From the NCBI GenBank assembly GCA_950295325.1, contig OX485805.1, positions 9,858,501 through 9,922,500 on the forward strand: DNA of 64,000 bases. Direction: 5' to 3'. Below, one piece after another: positions 1 through 12,124 of the stretch; position 1 is the stretch's first letter, and the number at the start of each line of letters is the position of its first letter. A model generated the notes under the pieces. That model saw nothing but the letters and a program-made list of their open reading frames with translations, ran no database searches and was not told the DNA's origin. The stretch is from Polytrichum commune. Taxonomy: Eukaryota; Streptophyta; Polytrichopsida; Polytrichales; Polytrichaceae. Position numbers and translations under genes: made by a program.

Positions 1-950
1 TTAGCGTTGCTTGGAGGATTTAGTTTCATTCTTACTGAGCTCCAACTTCTCAGTGAGAATAAAATAACAATAGTTATGGCAGCAAATTTTATGAATCGAT
101 CTACAGCATTCACGGAACTTTAGTGATATTTTATTATAAAAATGCCGAAGTTACTCTGATGCTTCCATAAATCTGCTTTAGAATTCAATATTTGTAATAT
201 ATTTCGACAAGCAACACCATGTTGCAGGAGAGACAGATGGATGCATATCTACAATTAACAGTGGGTGGTTCTTAAAAGAATCAGAAGAGTGTAAGTTGCA
301 TTCTTCTAAACAAAATGTCAAAATTTTAACTCAAAAGTTTTTAAACGAAGGACTTTACTCAATTTCGGGCCTTTCGTGAGTTTCTTCACGTTGGTTGTAA
401 GATTTTTTACAGTCCCACACTCAGCATGAAGGCAACATCAGCAGCATTAGATAGATTTTCGTTGACCATTGTAACCGGTCAAGAGCAAATATTTGAAAGC
501 AGAGATGAACAAGTGCAGTATAAGAATACAAATAACATTGAAGAGCAGAGAGATGCAGCTAATCATGTTGGAATCACCATCAGAGATACTCACAATAAGC
601 ATCTGAATGAAGAAAAACATCGGCGTAGTATGTTCCGAAGAGTTTAACACTTCACTTCGAATGCCCAAAGGTAACATTCACGTAACATTCAAAATGGTCT
701 AACCAAAGAGGTTACAACAACACGTGGCAAAAATCTTCCAAAGTGAAGAACAAAATACCATCATATGGTATGTGGGAAATAAAAAAGTAAAAGGGTTAAA
801 AGGTTTTAAAAAAACCGTACAACAGAACAACAGAACAACAAAAAGGTTTCAACTGATTGTGTCATGTTCAAAAGTATGTAACAAAGTTTGGTGCAAACTT
901 GGCACTAGTAGGAAACAAAACCTCTAGATGTACATTGTGACTACGATCCC
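1..950. other. Intergenic, downstream of the GST gene
   Basis: AT-rich sequence holding the 3' flank of the minus-strand glutathione S-transferase gene. Short open frames here have no recognisable domain and no splice context, and I see no RNA gene or repeat with clear ends. Confidence 0.5.
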
Positions 951-2397
951 TCACTTCTTGGCAGCGAGCTCAAGAACCTTCTTCCAGGCAGGACGAGAAG
1001 AAATGTCCTCGAACCATGCATTCACGTGCTTCCTGGAGGTCACACCGTCACCTTTCTTGGCCACATTCACCAGATAATGTGTGTATGACAAGTGTGACAG
1101 ATCGGCCATGCTGAAGAAATCCCCTGCCAGGTATTTGTTCTTCGATAAATGCTCCTCGTACACGTCTAAAACCTTCTCCAGCTTGGCCAATTGCTCTTCC
1201 ACGACTTTCTCGTCGGTAGTCAGTCCCTTCCACGAGGCAAACACTACCTGGAACACGATGCTGGATACGGGTGGGTTGTAGTTCTGTGACTCCACCTCAC
1301 ACCATTGGTTCACGAGAGCTCTGTCCCTGGGAGTTTTGCCGAACAATGGGGTGCCCTGATCCTCAAACTTCTCTGATATATATCTGGCGATGGCACGAGA
1401 CTCTGCGTATAACAATCAGAATTTAGAACCATGACAAAATTGCTGTCAGTGGCTAACTAACCTGGAATTGGATTTGTTACACACCTGTTGCAGGGGTCAC
1501 ACATTTAAAAGTGGAAAATTTGCTAATTGAGGCACAAATGATCTCAATCTATTCCTCTCGATAAATTATTTACATGCACGTTGATCCTCTTTGTAAATAA
1601 GAGATCATTGCAAGCATTAGAAGTGATTGTGGACAAAGCTGTTCAGAGGGGGGAGCTGGCACCCCAAGACTTACCAGCTTATAGGAGGTCACCATGATGC
1701 ACAACTGTATCAGTTAGCACATTAAACTTTCCTTCCAATTAAATCAAGAGAGGTTTAGCACAAAGTGTAGCTGAGCTAGGTTAAAGTGCTTACCAAAGAT
1801 CTTGAAATCGCCATCCTGCAGGACAGGGATCATTCCGAAAGGCTACAAAACAGAGGAAAGAGTTCATTAGATCATCAACCGGTGATGAACCACAGATGCA
1901 GCACCTTAAGCTCCTTCATCCTTCAAACAGAGTACAACTATTTCTAAAGTGGAGAGTTGCCATAGCAGCCAGCAATGGACTATTGTAATGCCCACTAGCG
2001 ATACAGGCTATAATTACTCTTATTAGTTTTCCTACAAAAACGGGAAACATCCTTCAAGCATATAGAAAATAAACAACAATGACCCAACATATTGAGCTAG
2101 TGATACAAGATATTACTCACAAGGCATACAAAAGTGGGCAACAATCGATCGACAAGCACAATATAGAAGAAGAAGAAAAAGAACACCATAATGGCCCAAT
2201 ATATTGATGCTCTGGAGCATGAAATGGAAGTCAAGACCATTACTAACCTGCATCTTCAGGAACTCGGGCTTCTTGTGTTCTCCAGATGCAAAGTCCACGG
2301 GCTTCACCTCGAAGTCCTCCACATTCTTCTCAAACAGAGTGGCCAACACTCGGCCAGTGCAAGTAGACCCGGCCAGACCCACTACCGTCAACCCCAT
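951..2397 (-). CDS. GSTF: Phi-class glutathione S-transferase, three exons
   Basis: Encodes a cytosolic enzyme that conjugates glutathione to electrophiles or works as a glutathione peroxidase. Coding exons on the minus strand are 2397-2248 (150 nt), 1842-1794 (49 nt) and 1402-951 (452 nt), all with GT-AG introns and compatible phases, giving 216 residues, the usual length. The 49-nt middle exon is characteristic of plant phi GST genes. Seen in the protein: N-terminal thioredoxin-fold domain with the likely catalytic Ser11 in GSTCTGRV, cis-Pro56 in GMIPVL, the glutathione-binding ESRAI at 67-71, then an all-helical C-terminal domain containing FSMADLSHLSYTHYL and ending LELAAKK. The start at 2397 gives the standard N-terminus. 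No frameshift or missing motif. Class assignment is firm, substrate unknown. Confidence 0.95.
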
Positions 2398-4839
2398 GGC
2401 TACAGATCACAACAGACTACAGAGCAGCAACTATCTATGTCACAAACCCCCTCCCTAACTCCACTCCTCCACCAAATCTAAGTAGCAGCGACGCCAAGAC
2501 GATGAAACTGTGGCAAGTAGTGTGGTTTTCCTTCTAGACAAAACTGCGATGCGAGAGCAATGACAGTGGACTTAAAGTGCAGACACAGTTACAGTGAGGC
2601 AATCACAAGGCTTCATACAGTCATGAAGATGCAAGGAATGTCTCCGTGAGCGATGAAGTAGCAGGATCCGATTGGTGACATGGAGTGAGGAAGCTTCGCC
2701 GGGAGCTGCAACAGCCCTGTCGCTGGAAGATAAGGAAGGCAGGAGGGACGGACCACGTCTCTTTCTGTCTGCAGGAGCCTCTAGAAGGAGCCAAATCTAA
2801 GCAGTCTGTAGATATCTCAAAGTTGAATTCTTCATGATGGGAAGATGAGGCTGGAAGGTCTGTTCGATCTACCTATCTGGTAGATGAGGCTGAAGAGGCT
2901 GGAGAAGACGCCGCTACAAAGCTTCCTGAAGATGCAGAGCTTGTGGGTAGATCTAAAGTGCGGAGCTTGGAAGTTGCTAAACCTTATTTTTGGTTTAACT
3001 TGATATTTTGATCAACTCCCCACTAAGGAAGATGGGTCTTAAATGGTTACTTTATCCAACTAGCCCACTTCTCGTAGAATATAAGACACACGATTAGTAC
3101 AAGATGGTTTACAAATCTAAATGAAGACTATAGTCACTTTTTTCATACTCTTTTCGATCTCGTATGAATATCTTATTCATTATCAAAGTGATTGTTTTCA
3201 TGTGCATTGGATGGTCATATAGTAAGTCTCCCCAAATATGTTGATTAGAATGGTTATTATATTTTGAGCATGCAGTCCAATCTCTTTGAAACACATGTGT
3301 TTCTAGTGTCCATTCTTGGAGGTGCACCTAACCACATACCACTCAAATATAGGTGTTTAGTTCAGATAAGTAATGGAATTAGGCATGTCTACCTTAGGTA
3401 TGGTCTTTGGCCTTAATGTGGGCACTTCCAACTCCACATGCGATATTGATTGTTGGATCGGCTCAGGATATGTGTCATCCGGTTCACAATAACAAATCGA
3501 AAAGCTTGTATTTTCAAGTTTTGGGAATTGGAGTTGAAATGTAGAAATTGTTAGAGGTTAAATGAATATGCTCTTTGTCCTTGAGTGATCACATAGGCCC
3601 TCCCAATTGCGTTCATATTAAATCTAGAATGCCAACTATATTTTGAACACACTTTCCAACCTCACCATAACACATATCTTTCTTAGTGTTTGTTCTTAAC
3701 CACAACCATTGCCATATACCACTTAAGGCCCACACATCTTACTTGCAAGTTATTGTAGTTGGGATTAAAAGCATGGGGTGGTTCTTGAGTTTTTCATGTG
3801 GTGATATTGTAGGTAAGGTAAATGATGCTAAAAGCATCACTTCAAGCACCAAGTATAGATACTACTATATGCATAGAAAAATAAAAATAAAAATAAACTG
3901 TCACTTGACAAAGATTCTAATGCACCAACGCAAGTCTAATTATAATTTTCGTATGGGTGAATTACAACAGTTCGAAGTTTTGTTGGTAGGTGACCTAAAG
4001 CAGTGGTGGACATTCTCAAAATCATTATGTAAATAATCTGCAATATTTTAGGTTGTTATTTTTAGGTGGGTTGATGGTTTTTAGCACACTCCACCTGATC
4101 ACGCCTGTTCTCGAAAGCCTCATCGGCCCAACTTGTCTTGCATGAATTAAAACCTGCCCATATAGTTCTGCGTCATATTGTGGATCAGGAGATTGTGTTG
4201 CTCGAAAAGCTAATGTCTGATATCTGCAGCAGGGGCTTCTTTCAACTTTGTTTTCAGAAACTCTTCTAAGTTGATTTACTTAAGTCACTTAAGTGAATCA
4301 AAGACTCTTGTCAAATATTTTTTTAACATTTACTCAAGTGCTTAGATTTTCTTTCTGCTCGTGGAACATCTCTGGCAGTAATTTTTTGAGCTTAGCGCAT
4401 GCCCATGCGAGGTGGGGTGGAATTGTTATTGTCACCCAGATGTGTAGGGTTTGATAAAAAGGTGTTGGCAAGCATTGCGTCTGTGGTTCATATTGTCTTT
4501 ATTCGTACATGTATGGTGTCTTGATGTTGTTGCATTATCAGAGCATTAGGGTTTGAAGCTCCCCGTGCGTCGCAAATTTCAGTGCAAATCTTTGAGTACA
4601 GGATTTTGGTGTCGGGTTGCAGCATTCCTACTGGCTATGGTGATCTGAGGTTTTGATCTAGCAATTATGAGGACTTTAATCTCATGCCAGTACCCTACTT
4701 CACAGGACAGTAAGAACATTTCAGCAATGTTAACTTGATTAGGTGAGCTCACATTAATAGCTATGAAAAACAAGTGGGGAACAGTTATATATATATACTT
4801 GTGCATATACTGGGCCTGATTCAACTTTGGCCTGAGTGT
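2398..4839. other. Intergenic with GST 5' flank
   Basis: About 2400-2960 is the 5' flank of the GST gene and is more G+C rich than what follows. From about 3050 it contains a member of a dispersed repeat family listed separately. No coding exon is recognisable. Confidence 0.5.
3050..3760. repeat. Dispersed ~700-base repeat, copy 1
   Basis: Shares a series of blocks with 56990-57740 in the same order: a block near 'attatattttgagcatg', a block 'accacataccactcaaat', a block 'gtgggcacttccaactcc', and a second half beginning near 'ccctcccaattgcgttc'. Partial matches also lie at 22800-22990 and 31960-32340. The two halves of the unit resemble each other, as if an older tandem duplication. I see no terminal repeats or coding sequence, so the class is unknown. 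Confidence 0.55.
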
Positions 4840-4842
4840 TTA

Positions 4843-5102
4843 GGGGTTGGTTACACCATCAAAATCAAAATCAAAAAATTCAAAAAAATAAAAAACCACT
4901 CTTTTTAAGCATATATTAAAAAGAATAGCACATTCAATTTTTGGGGCATGGTCATTCCTCTTGGTCCACATTCAGTTTAGAACTAGTGAGGGGCCCAAAG
5001 GCTTTGTAAATTGATTTTTTTTAAATCGGACCATCAAGTCGAACCATGGAAAAGGGCCATCTTCCATGATCCAACTTCATGGTCCATGGTGTAAACCGGG
5101 CC
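4843..5102. mobile_element. Tourist-like MITE with TTA target duplication
   Basis: A 260-base element flanked by TTA at 4840-4842 and 5103-5105. Its ends are imperfect inverted repeats containing GGTT(T)ACACCAT. The three-base TTA duplication, G-rich termini and small size fit a PIF/Harbinger (Tourist) MITE. No coding capacity. Confidence 0.6.
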
Positions 5103-5105
5103 TTA

Positions 5106-5774
5106 GCCATGAGCGCTTTGAGCTTCCTTGTTTGAAGAGCAAGTCAAATTTATGATCGAACATGGTGATGGATCAGAGTCCTTGCAGACAACATTGGGTT
5201 ACAATTACTGTTAATTTTCATACTACCCACCGTCCCAGTGACACAATTCGACATGCAGTACTAACCTCCTAGTTCTCATATGATCGTATCACCTTCTATT
5301 GGTATTCATCATGATACGAAACTCCACTTGCGAGCATAGAAGACAATAGAGAAGATTTCGCAACACTTACCACGGATCGAAAGATCAATTTGGAAATGGC
5401 CAGACAATAGAGTCGGCTTTATGCATCGGAACTATTTTGCCTCACAACAGAGTATATGCAAAGGTAAATCGAATCGATGTAAGTTGCTGTAAATTATATG
5501 CATGCAAAGGTAGACTGACACAGTGACTTGCATCAACAACTTATGACTCCATGGATCTTAACTAAATTGTTTCTTGGGTGAATGCTTCTTGAACTGATTA
5601 GTCAGGACCTCGTTCTTGCAGATTCTGCCAGGCAACAGGAGGATCCATCAACCGCTCGTGCCTTATTACACAAAAAGAATATACTCCGTGTAACTGTGCG
5701 GTCTGTGATTTCACATAAAACAAGTCTAAAGATCAAAGTGCTCTTGAAGAGCAAATCTCTTCAATTCGCTTAAG
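5106..5774. other. Intergenic, no feature seen
   Basis: No gene, RNA or bounded repeat recognised; a 63-codon open frame here has no supporting features. Confidence 0.4.
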
Positions 5775-5783
5775 TTTGCGAAC

Positions 5784-6012
5784 TCAGTGGTCGGGGAGAT
5801 TTTTTAGCATGATCGGTTGAGATCCTAGTATTTGCAAGTCCAACCGGTCACATGTTGACATCCTCCGGTTTTCCTTTACTAAATTGGGGGGTATATTCTT
5901 CTATAAATTCCTCCAAAATGATCGGTAACTTGCCTGAAGTCTCCAACTTCAACCAGTTATTTCTCAAACTCAACGGTTCATCTGCAACTAACCGCCGGTT
6001 GTCCTCGATCAT
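5784..6012 (-). mobile_element. ACCGGTT-type MITE, reverse copy
   Basis: A 229-base element in reverse orientation to the copies at 22464 and 20951. Ends are inverted repeats of the TGATCGGGGAGA type. It is flanked by a 9-base near-perfect direct repeat, TTTGCGAAC at 5775-5783 and TGTGCGAAC at 6013-6021. Subterminal regions carry repeated ACCGGTT motifs shared by all copies. The 8-10 base duplication suggests a Mutator-like origin, but no transposase is present to prove it. A 139-residue minus-strand open frame across it is accidental. Confidence 0.65.
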
Positions 6013-6021
6013 TGTGCGAAC

Positions 6022-6556
6022 CGCAGCCATCTCTGACACAAAAATGGTGACAGAGCAGAGGTGACAAGATCCATATGCATGATCGGCACACAACCTGGAG
6101 TCGTCATCCGCATTTGATGCAGGCAGCATATATACATTATTTGTGAATTCAGCACCGTAGTACATACCAAGGCAGCGTTGACACGAATCAATTTGTTTAT
6201 GAAGCAAAAGTGCTACGTGTTGCAAACCAATTGATGACAAAACTGATGTGGCATTGAAGAGATTCACAAGTCGACATGCGAAGCGTTTGAGCCTGCCATA
6301 CCTAGTACTAGGTCACTTCCTTACTGTGTCCTTCCAGTGTACATGGTAGCAGCACACCTGGTCACTTTTTCTTGAAGACACACCTCATCAAAATGCATCT
6401 GAACAATGATCTCCAAGTACAAAAGGTAGAGGGTGCTAATTAAGGGTAAGTTTCCACGCAGGCCGCTTGCCCACCAGATTCAATTGCGAATAATGACAAA
6501 TTCGCTCAAATGTAGATGAAATCTGGTGGGGTAGGGTTTGTATGTGTCAACTATAC
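6022..6556. other. Intergenic, no feature seen
   Basis: No recognisable gene or bounded element between the MITE ending at 6012 and the TAA preceding the next MITE. Confidence 0.4.
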
Positions 6557-6559
6557 TAA

Positions 6560-7070
6560 TGCCCCCTCCCCACTTGACATTAGCAAATAATCAAAGACTT
6601 TCCTAAAACCCGGGTAAAGCTCCCTTAGTTATAGCGGACACGTCCGGCTATCCCAATGCACCTACAAGAACTTGCTCCGGAGATTTCCAAGTAGGTTTTA
6701 GTTAAGTAGCTTTCACACATGTTCATTGTTTTATCTACCAACCAATGAATGTTGGATAGTTTTTGTCCCATCCCCAAATGCCTTAATACTTACCATCGGT
6801 TTTTGTTAAAGGAGCTCTTCGTGCCCTCATAGCTAAGACTAAAAGCAACCAATCACAAGAGCGGGAGGCAACACTTTTAGAGGTCCTACATTCTTGCCTT
6901 ATGTCTAGGTACCGATGGGAGGGTCGGTAGTTTTAGCTTAAAACCTCCACTTTTAAGCCATGCCACATCATTTGCCAACTAGGCTCGGCACTAGATAATG
7001 TCGATGGTGTGAACGCTTATTTTTAAGAACCCACTTTTAGGCTTAGCTAATGTCAAGTGGGGAGGGGGCA
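6560..7070. mobile_element. Tourist-like MITE, 25-base perfect TIRs
   Basis: A 511-base element with perfect 25-base terminal inverted repeats (6560-6584 and 7046-7070, starting TGCCCCCTCCCC) and TAA on both sides (6557-6559 and 7071-7073). The 3-base TWA-type duplication is the PIF/Harbinger signature. Its right-hand TAA is also the left-hand TAA of the next element. Confidence 0.8.
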
Positions 7071-7073
7071 TAA

Positions 7074-7566
7074 GGCAACTACATTTCACACACGAGACTG
7101 AGAGCCCATGACCATTACATTTCAAGCACTCTCATTGGTGGAAAAGGTGGAGCCGGTCCAAGTTCACTTCACTCTATGCTTGAGGGACCAACAGAGTATG
7201 TGAATGCAAGATGGTTGTAGAGTTTGCATGGATTCCTACATGGCATCAAATGGATCATGTTTAATGGTCACTTGGACTCTTTTCAAAAACCACCTCTTGG
7301 AGGTAGGCCTAACACAAAACCGGGAGACCATGGCACTCCGAACGCTCACAACCCTTGATATATTCTATTTTATTACCCGCATGAATAGAAATCCATTGAA
7401 ATAGCATTTGGTTGAGGGCTTGGTCACATATAGCTTCACACCACACTTGAGGATCCGTGACCAATATACATGATTCTAGGGGTGTGTTGAGACGGCCTTT
7501 GGTCACTTTCTTTTGGGCTCTCACAATTTCATGGTCATGGCTCATGGCTCGTGTGTGAAGTGGCCC
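7074..7566. mobile_element. MITE derived from the 8795-12121 Harbinger
   Basis: A 493-base element flanked by TAA at 7071-7073 and 7567-7569. The right end is GTGTGTGAAGTGGCCC, the inverse of the Harbinger terminus; the left end is a mutated version. Subterminal blocks ('ctctcattggtggaaaagg', 'ccaagttcacttcac', 'ggatcctcaagtgtggtgtg' on the other strand) match both subterminal regions of the 3.3-kb element in reverse orientation. It is therefore a deletion derivative of that family. Non-coding. Confidence 0.8.
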
Positions 7567-7569
7567 TAA

Positions 7570-8791
7570 ATATGATGTGTAGTGTCATGTGGTATTTAAT
7601 GTCACTATGGTGACTTTTCGGATAACACTTCTTATGAATAAGTGAACAAATGTAGTCATGGATGATGATGAGTTCATCCATTGGCCAAAACCCTGCCTTC
7701 TCATGTTAGCAACTTGTGATGAAATATTGTCATGGATGATTGAAATTTAGATGAAAAGTCACTTGGAAAGTGACAGTAATTGCAACGCTGTAAATCTACA
7801 ATCCCCCCCAAAAATTACAAGGAATGACAAATATTGTTGGGTTAACATTTAGTGTTGGTGACACTATACCACGGTTTTCAGTCAGTATTGACCAAGATAA
7901 TTAGAATTTGTGACACTATACATCATATTTAGTGTAGCTACTCTCATATTCCGAAATCCCCGGTCCACCTTAGTACCTCCTCCTCCAGGTTATCAAGGAT
8001 GGATTTCCTCCTTTAATCTTTCGGTGACTGGCACTTGTAGGTTAAAAAGTATTCTAGCGAGCACATGGAAGTCTAGCGGCTCATGTCCACAACCTTCCAC
8101 ATTCTAGTAGGCCACCAAAATGTGCTTGGTTAGTGGCTTGTGCTTATCTGCATGAGAACACCTCCAACCCATGATTATTTAGAATCTAGTGGGCAAGCAA
8201 CCTACATGGAAACTCACCCTAAAACCAACGCTTTAAAATCGTGCCCATTAAGTACATATTGATTATGAGAATGTTCACCGCCTTCACATTGAGCTCTTCT
8301 AATGGTCCAACTTCATCTTTGACCAAGCTATCTAGCAATCCACAAAGGCTCATATCACAAGCATAGTACCTACAATATGGTAACTAGGATTGAAGTATAT
8401 TTGGATTTATGCATGAATTTTGGACAATTCCAACCGCCAATATGACATACACTAGATCGCAAAACTGCACAAATATGGTGGTTGGCAAACATGGAATACA
8501 TAAATACAAACATTCCAATTTGTGGTTGTTATGTTGTTGCTTTTGTTATTGCCTTTTGATGTTTTTGTTCCCACAAGCACACATCCCCTATTTTTTGGGA
8601 CAAGTGGTTTGTCCAAATATACTTGAATGACAGTTTGGTAGACAATGCTAAAACCGTCACTTTATGAGTATTGAGAATAACTAGTGTTATTAGATCAATA
8701 AATTTAAATCAATGTTTCTAGTTAGTAATCATTTGGAGGAGATTCCCTAGTACCAAAGTATGCTTTCTTAAAATTTTGCCTATGGAAGTTA
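7570..8791. other. Intergenic, no feature seen
   Basis: AT-rich sequence without recognisable exons or element ends. Confidence 0.4.
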
Positions 8792-9072
8792 TAAGGGCCA
8801 CTTCACACACGAGCCAAGGGCCATGACCATGGAATGGTGAGGGCCTTTGACTATCATCCAAAGGCCGTACCATGGGTGTTGGGCTACCCATTGTGTGTGG
8901 GGACGGGTCCTCAAACATAGTGTGAAGTGAGAATGCACCATGTTGAGGGACCGTTGCATATTCTATTAGTGGAAAAGGAGGGGCAACCCTACCTCACTAG
9001 CTACATATCCTCATTTTTTTACTCTTTTTACTTTTTTTTTAGTTTTACATCGGTGAGGAAGGAAAAGAGAGC

Positions 9073-10430
9073 ATGATGGATCATATTGAGAGAAGAGGGA
9101 GGATTCTTGTTGCATTGGCTTTATATTGGTGTTTGTACATGATTGTGCAACATGTGCTTGATATGCAAGCATTGGCACTCAATGGAGAATGGGAAAATGT
9201 CTTGATCTTGAGCATTTGCTTTGAGAGTATGAAGATGAGTGATCGTAGTTTGTGGGCTTTTGAGAGAAATGTAGGGTTCACCGATAGGTTACTATTGGGT
9301 TCTTTCACGGATAAATGTTTAAACAAAAAACTCATGGATGTTACAATTCATTCAAGTTTCTTTGTGAGAGGTTAGGTCCGTATTTGCAGAGAAAGAATAC
9401 ACGTATGAGAGAGTCAATTTCAGTTGAGAGTAGAATTGCAATGTTATTACAAAGGCTTTGGACTAGAAATACTTTGTAAACTGTATGAGAGGTATATGGG
9501 GTGGCTAAAAGTACAATTTCATAGATAATTAGTAATTCTTATAGATTGGTAAGAATGCATTTGTAAGGGACTTTTACACAATTTCCAATTCCAACTTGGT
9601 TTAGGGTTTTAGTTCAAAAATTTGAGGCCCTTCCTGAAATTCCTTACATTATAGGAGCAATCGATGGATCTCACATTCCGATCCTTGCACTTATAATTGG
9701 AGGAGAAATTTATTATTGTAAAAAAACATTTCATTCGGCTTTATTGCAAGGTATAGTAGATACAAAATATATCTTTTGGAATTACGAATTCGGATGGGCA
9801 GAAAATATGCACGATTGGACATTGTTTCAATTGACAAAAATTGGAAAAGATTGCATCAAAGGCAAATTCTTACCTTATAAGCTGGTTGGAGATTGAGCAT
9901 GTCCAGTTGGGCCATGGATTTACAACCCATTTAAAGGGTGTGCAGAAGGTCTAGAAGGTTATAAAACAATTTGAAATTTCATTCAAAGTTCTATCCGTAT
10001 GTATATAGAACGTATTTTCGGAATTTTGAAAGATAAATGGCGTATCATTATGAGAAGAGTTGGTATACCATGACGTCATATGGCTGATGTAGTTGCTACA
10101 TATATTGTACTACACAATCTGTGTATAATTGAAAATGACAAATTTGATATAGAATAGATAGAAGAAGCAGAGAGAGAGCTGAATAGATGTATACATAATG
10201 GATTATTAAAAGAAAAAATGGTTGAATTAGCAGCAATAGGTGACATAAAAAATATCAGTATTATAGAAAATAATGTAAGAAAAATAGAAGAAGTTGACAA
10301 AGACACTGAAATTTTTCTTGATAAAAGAAACTGGAAAATATAAAAATGTACTACTAGAAGCTATAAAAATGCATATAGCAATAGCCAAATTTTGTGGCAG
10401 ATAAAATTTCAAAAAAATTTAAACGTATAA
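9073..10430 (+). pseudogene. PIF/Harbinger (DDE_4, HARBI1-like) transposase, broken
   Basis: The first frame opens at ATG 9073 and runs 100 codons, then a frameshift near 9370 leads to CERLGPYLQRK and more shifts and stops follow. Conserved blocks survive: GAIDGSHIPI with the first catalytic Asp (9664-9666), FHSALLQGIVDTK, GWAENMHDWTLFQL, KLVGD with the second Asp (9891-9893, followed at once by a stop), ERIFGILKDKWR with the catalytic Glu (10008-10010), and the C-terminal VATYIVLHNLCI. The catalytic triad is thus visible, but in two different frames. A stop also follows GIP near 10070. It cannot make an active enzyme as it stands. The family call is firm. Confidence 0.88.
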
Positions 10431-11209
10431 TTTTAGGATATGAATATTAATTTTGATATAGATGAACATCTATAAATTCTGTAGCAAGGTTGCCATATGA
10501 ACATCTATATTTTTTAATAAAATTGTTATTGCCTAAAAAGATGAAATCAAAGTAGAATAATTACTAATTATCTGTTCTCAAAATCCTTCTATTCTGCCTT
10601 GAAATTTATTATTTTTGTTCTTTATGGCATTTGCAGGTGAATTTTGTTGTGTAGTCTACATACTATGGTGGTCATCATCTTCCTGAGCACTTGGTGACAT
10701 CTGATTGACCACATTTGCATGCTGTCCATTCCACATATCTATCTGCTCATAATATTGACATTTTCTTCTATCATGTCCTGAAATTTTATTTGAACGTTTG
10801 TCATTTTGTATTCCATCAAAAGATTATTATATTTTTTCTTACATGCCAACCAAGTTACGCCAAAATTACACAAACTGGATATCATACGAGCATGTAGTTT
10901 GATCCTAGCATTCATTCATGTTTATATACAACCAATATAATTGGATTAAATATTATATTCTAGAAAGTCTATGAACTTGAAGGGAAGGATCTTGTAGTAT
11001 ATGGGAGCTTCTAAGCTCCTCTATAACGAAGAGGTCCCGGGATCCACTTCCGACGCCGACAAAACGCCCAAGTCCTCAATGGGGAGAAATGGGGGCCCAT
11101 ACCAAGAGACAAAAGCGAAGGCCTTGGAAAATGCCCAATTGGCCTAATTTGAATATGAATTTTTTCATTTATTAAAAAAATATCATTGTTTTTAATGCAT
11201 GAATTCATA

Positions 11210-11653
11210 CCTTATTTTCTTGCAATTTTTTCAAATTCTTCTTTTATCTCGCCGCAAATGGCCATGAGAGTTTCAATCTCATAATCCCGTCATTTAATAA
11301 GGGCCTCTTCTTCACCTTCCTAATCTTCCAAGTCCACTTCATTTTTTTATTTTTTTCGGTTCTTCTTCTTATTTTAAACCTATTGTCCTACCTCTTTTCT
11401 TCTTGCCGAGATCTTCTTCTTACCTAGTAGTATCTTCTGGCTCTCCTCTCATGCTCATATCTCTACTGCCCTCCACATTTTGTGGCATTTGAGGTTCAAT
11501 CACTTCTACATCTTCATTATTGAACAACTGAAATTGATTGAAATTTCTACTTCCTAATGAGGGTCTATGCAATCCGAATTGTGATTGACTCCACGACATC
11601 CAAGGAGAATTTTGGCTCCATTGTTGGATTTCGGAACCACTCCCATCTTGCAA
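11210..11653 (-). pseudogene. Harbinger-associated Myb/SANT-like protein, broken
   Basis: On the minus strand an ATG at 11653 opens a 77-codon frame rich in Gln, Asn and Ser, ending ...SMRGEPEDTTR, then a stop. Past it and across further stops and frame changes, the strand reads charged Lys/Glu-rich sequence leading to RDYEIETLMAICGEI and EEFEKIARK, typical of the start of the Myb/SANT domain of the second gene of PIF/Harbinger elements, and then a possible GT donor near 11210. The rest of the SANT domain is missing. Placement inside the element, opposite the transposase, supports the call. Confidence 0.6.
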
Positions 11654-12124
11654 GAATCATGCCATTGAAGACAAAAAATTGTCAAACAAATTGTCAAAAA
11701 AAATTCAATCAAAAAAATTCTCTACATACAACAAACTCTAAGACCATCAACTTCTGGGCATTTGCAAGAAACGGCCATCTGCCTTTTATTCACTAGTCTG
11801 CCCTTTAAAAATTACTATTAAAAATATTAAAATATTCATGCCAACCAATGACAGTTGTTTCACTGCCATGGTTTGCCGAAATTTGCGTCGAGCCTACCTC
11901 TTGGAGGTGGGCCTAACGCAAATTATGGCAGACCATGCATCCTTATCCACAGCCTGCCATGTAGAACTCCATGTACACTTTTCATCCACAAACTTTTATT
12001 TGGGCCTTTAGGCCTTCACCTCCTAGTGTGAAGTGAACTTGGACGGTCTCCGCCTTTTCGACCAATGAGAGCTTTTACATTGCCATGGTCAGGGGCCTCA
12101 GCCTTGTGTGCGAAGTGGCCCTAA

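Larger units (their letters stand above)
8795..12121 (+). mobile_element. PIF/Harbinger DNA transposon, full length but decayed
   Basis: A 3327-base element bounded by inverted repeats GGGCCACTTCACACACGAG (8795) and its near-perfect inverse ending GGCCC at 12121 (one or two differences in the first 16 bases), with TAA duplications at 8792-8794 and 12122-12124. Inside lie the two genes typical of Harbinger elements in convergent orientation: a transposase (+, about 9073-10430) and a Myb/SANT-like DNA-binding protein (-, about 11653-11210). Both are broken. The same termini and subterminal blocks occur in the ~500-base elements at 7074-7566 and 36319-36820, so this is the parental type of those MITEs. 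Confidence 0.85.

Noticed and set aside
5848-6267. 139-codon minus-strand open frame as a gene
   Set aside because: It lies mostly across a MITE shared with non-coding copies at 14115, 20951 and 22464; the frame is not conserved between them.
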